Under the pieces are notes generated by a model. It had not been told where the DNA came from and made no database searches. It worked only from the letters and a program-made list of their open reading frames with translations. Shown here one piece after another: positions 63,684-64,000 of a DNA stretch of 64,000 bases. The DNA is taken from assembly GCA_019745975.1 (NCBI GenBank), contig JAIESQ010000028.1:50476-114475 (forward strand), given 5' to 3'. Every line of letters begins with the position of its first letter. Within the stretch, counting starts at the first letter, position 1. The stretch comes from Pirellulales bacterium (GTDB taxonomy: Bacteria; Planctomycetota; Planctomycetia; Pirellulales; JAEUIK01). A program made the position numbers and the translations under genes.

Positions 63684-63715
63684 GGGGTGCCATGCCCACG
63701 CTTGTCGTGCGCATG
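63684..63715 (+). repeat. CATGCCCACG-family palindrome, copy 3
   Basis: GGGGTGCCATGCCCACG, loop CTTGT, then CGTGCGCATG, one mismatch to a perfect stem. It lies 43 bases after copy 2. Confidence 0.7.
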
Positions 63716-64000
63716 TGCAAGTGGGCTCAAATTGGCCTTGGTCGAGCGCGCTGCGCACCAGCATAGAATACGTGTCGAGCGTCGGCATCAAAGCTGGTGC
63801 GAAATCCATACTCCGCGAGCGCGCGACAGGAGCGGGTTATGTAGGCGATCGATGTGCAACGCGTACATGTTTCGCAGAGAAAAGCTGCCGCGAGGTCGAT
63901 CATATCCATTGCAGCGGCGGCGGCTAGCCCGGATTATTCATGAGTTGATTGGGGAGCGGGGTAGTGTGGGCGGCGAAGGTGTTGGGGGCGTGGTCGTACG

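Larger units (their letters stand above)
63577..64000. repeat. Right-edge spacer with two CATGCCCACG palindromes
   Basis: Copies at 63611-63641 and 63684-63715. GCTAGCCCGGATTATTCATG at 63925-63944 matches the arm found next to copy A at 32130. No gene could be supported to the window end. Confidence 0.6.

Overview
The window is visibly GC-rich, densely coded bacterial chromosome. The most likely source is a member of the Planctomycetota, of Pirellulales/Rhodopirellula type. This is inferred from the gene mix: a DUF1501 protein, a ThuA-domain protein with an RR-type signal, long low-density multihaem cytochromes with W..P/xMPxF modules, an AroD-AroE fusion, cupredoxin/carboxypeptidase-regulatory-like hybrids, and many short palindromic repeats between genes. 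No tRNA, rRNA, CRISPR array, insertion sequence with transposase or prophage was seen.

Region 1 (1-15,953) is one long co-directional respiratory cluster. It holds a multihaem cytochrome c cut by the window edge, two amicyanin-like cupredoxin proteins, a dihaem cytochrome c lipoprotein, cytochrome oxidase subunits II, I, III and IV, haem A synthase, haem O synthase, an ABC exporter pair, a Sco-type copper chaperone, a DUF420 protein and two small membrane proteins. A hairpin with a T-run follows. Subunit I carries the YSHPxVY signature of A2-type haem-copper oxidases. The layout suggests electrons pass from cytochromes and blue-copper proteins to CuA of an aa3/caa3-like oxidase, with assembly factors in the same operon.

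Region 2 (16,000-32,300) is mixed. It has a B12-type radical SAM protein with a sugar amidotransferase, a minus-strand pair of MAO-like amine oxidase and C69 peptidase, a SUKH protein, tandem DUF4189 genes, a TolC-type outer-membrane protein, a YcxB-like protein, a DUF1501 protein, a secreted modular protein, a lipoprotein-like repeat protein and repeat-rich spacers.

Region 3 (32,360-49,374) has a ThuA protein, the shikimate genes aroDE and aroK overlapping a prepilin-peptidase-like gene, an LctP-type lactate permease, a Deg/HtrA protease followed by a degenerate non-catalytic relative, a Gfo/Idh oxidoreductase, a Dabb protein, a CurA-type reductase, and a DUF3556-like membrane protein paired with a phytoene-desaturase-like FAD enzyme.

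Region 4 (49,375-64,000) has a two-gene unit of an ABC/OLD-like AAA ATPase and a 162-residue unknown partner (the best candidate for an undescribed system, possibly defence), an esterase, a CorC/HlyC transporter, an orphan LutA-like Fe-S protein, a cyclase next to an amidohydrolase, a hexahaem cytochrome c, FloA, a SufS-like desulfurase and archaeal-type phosphoglycerate mutase.

Scattered through the spacers are several families of short palindromes. The clearest is a GTGCCACTGCT...AGCAGTGGCAC family with six copies, one lying in frame inside the lactate permease gene.
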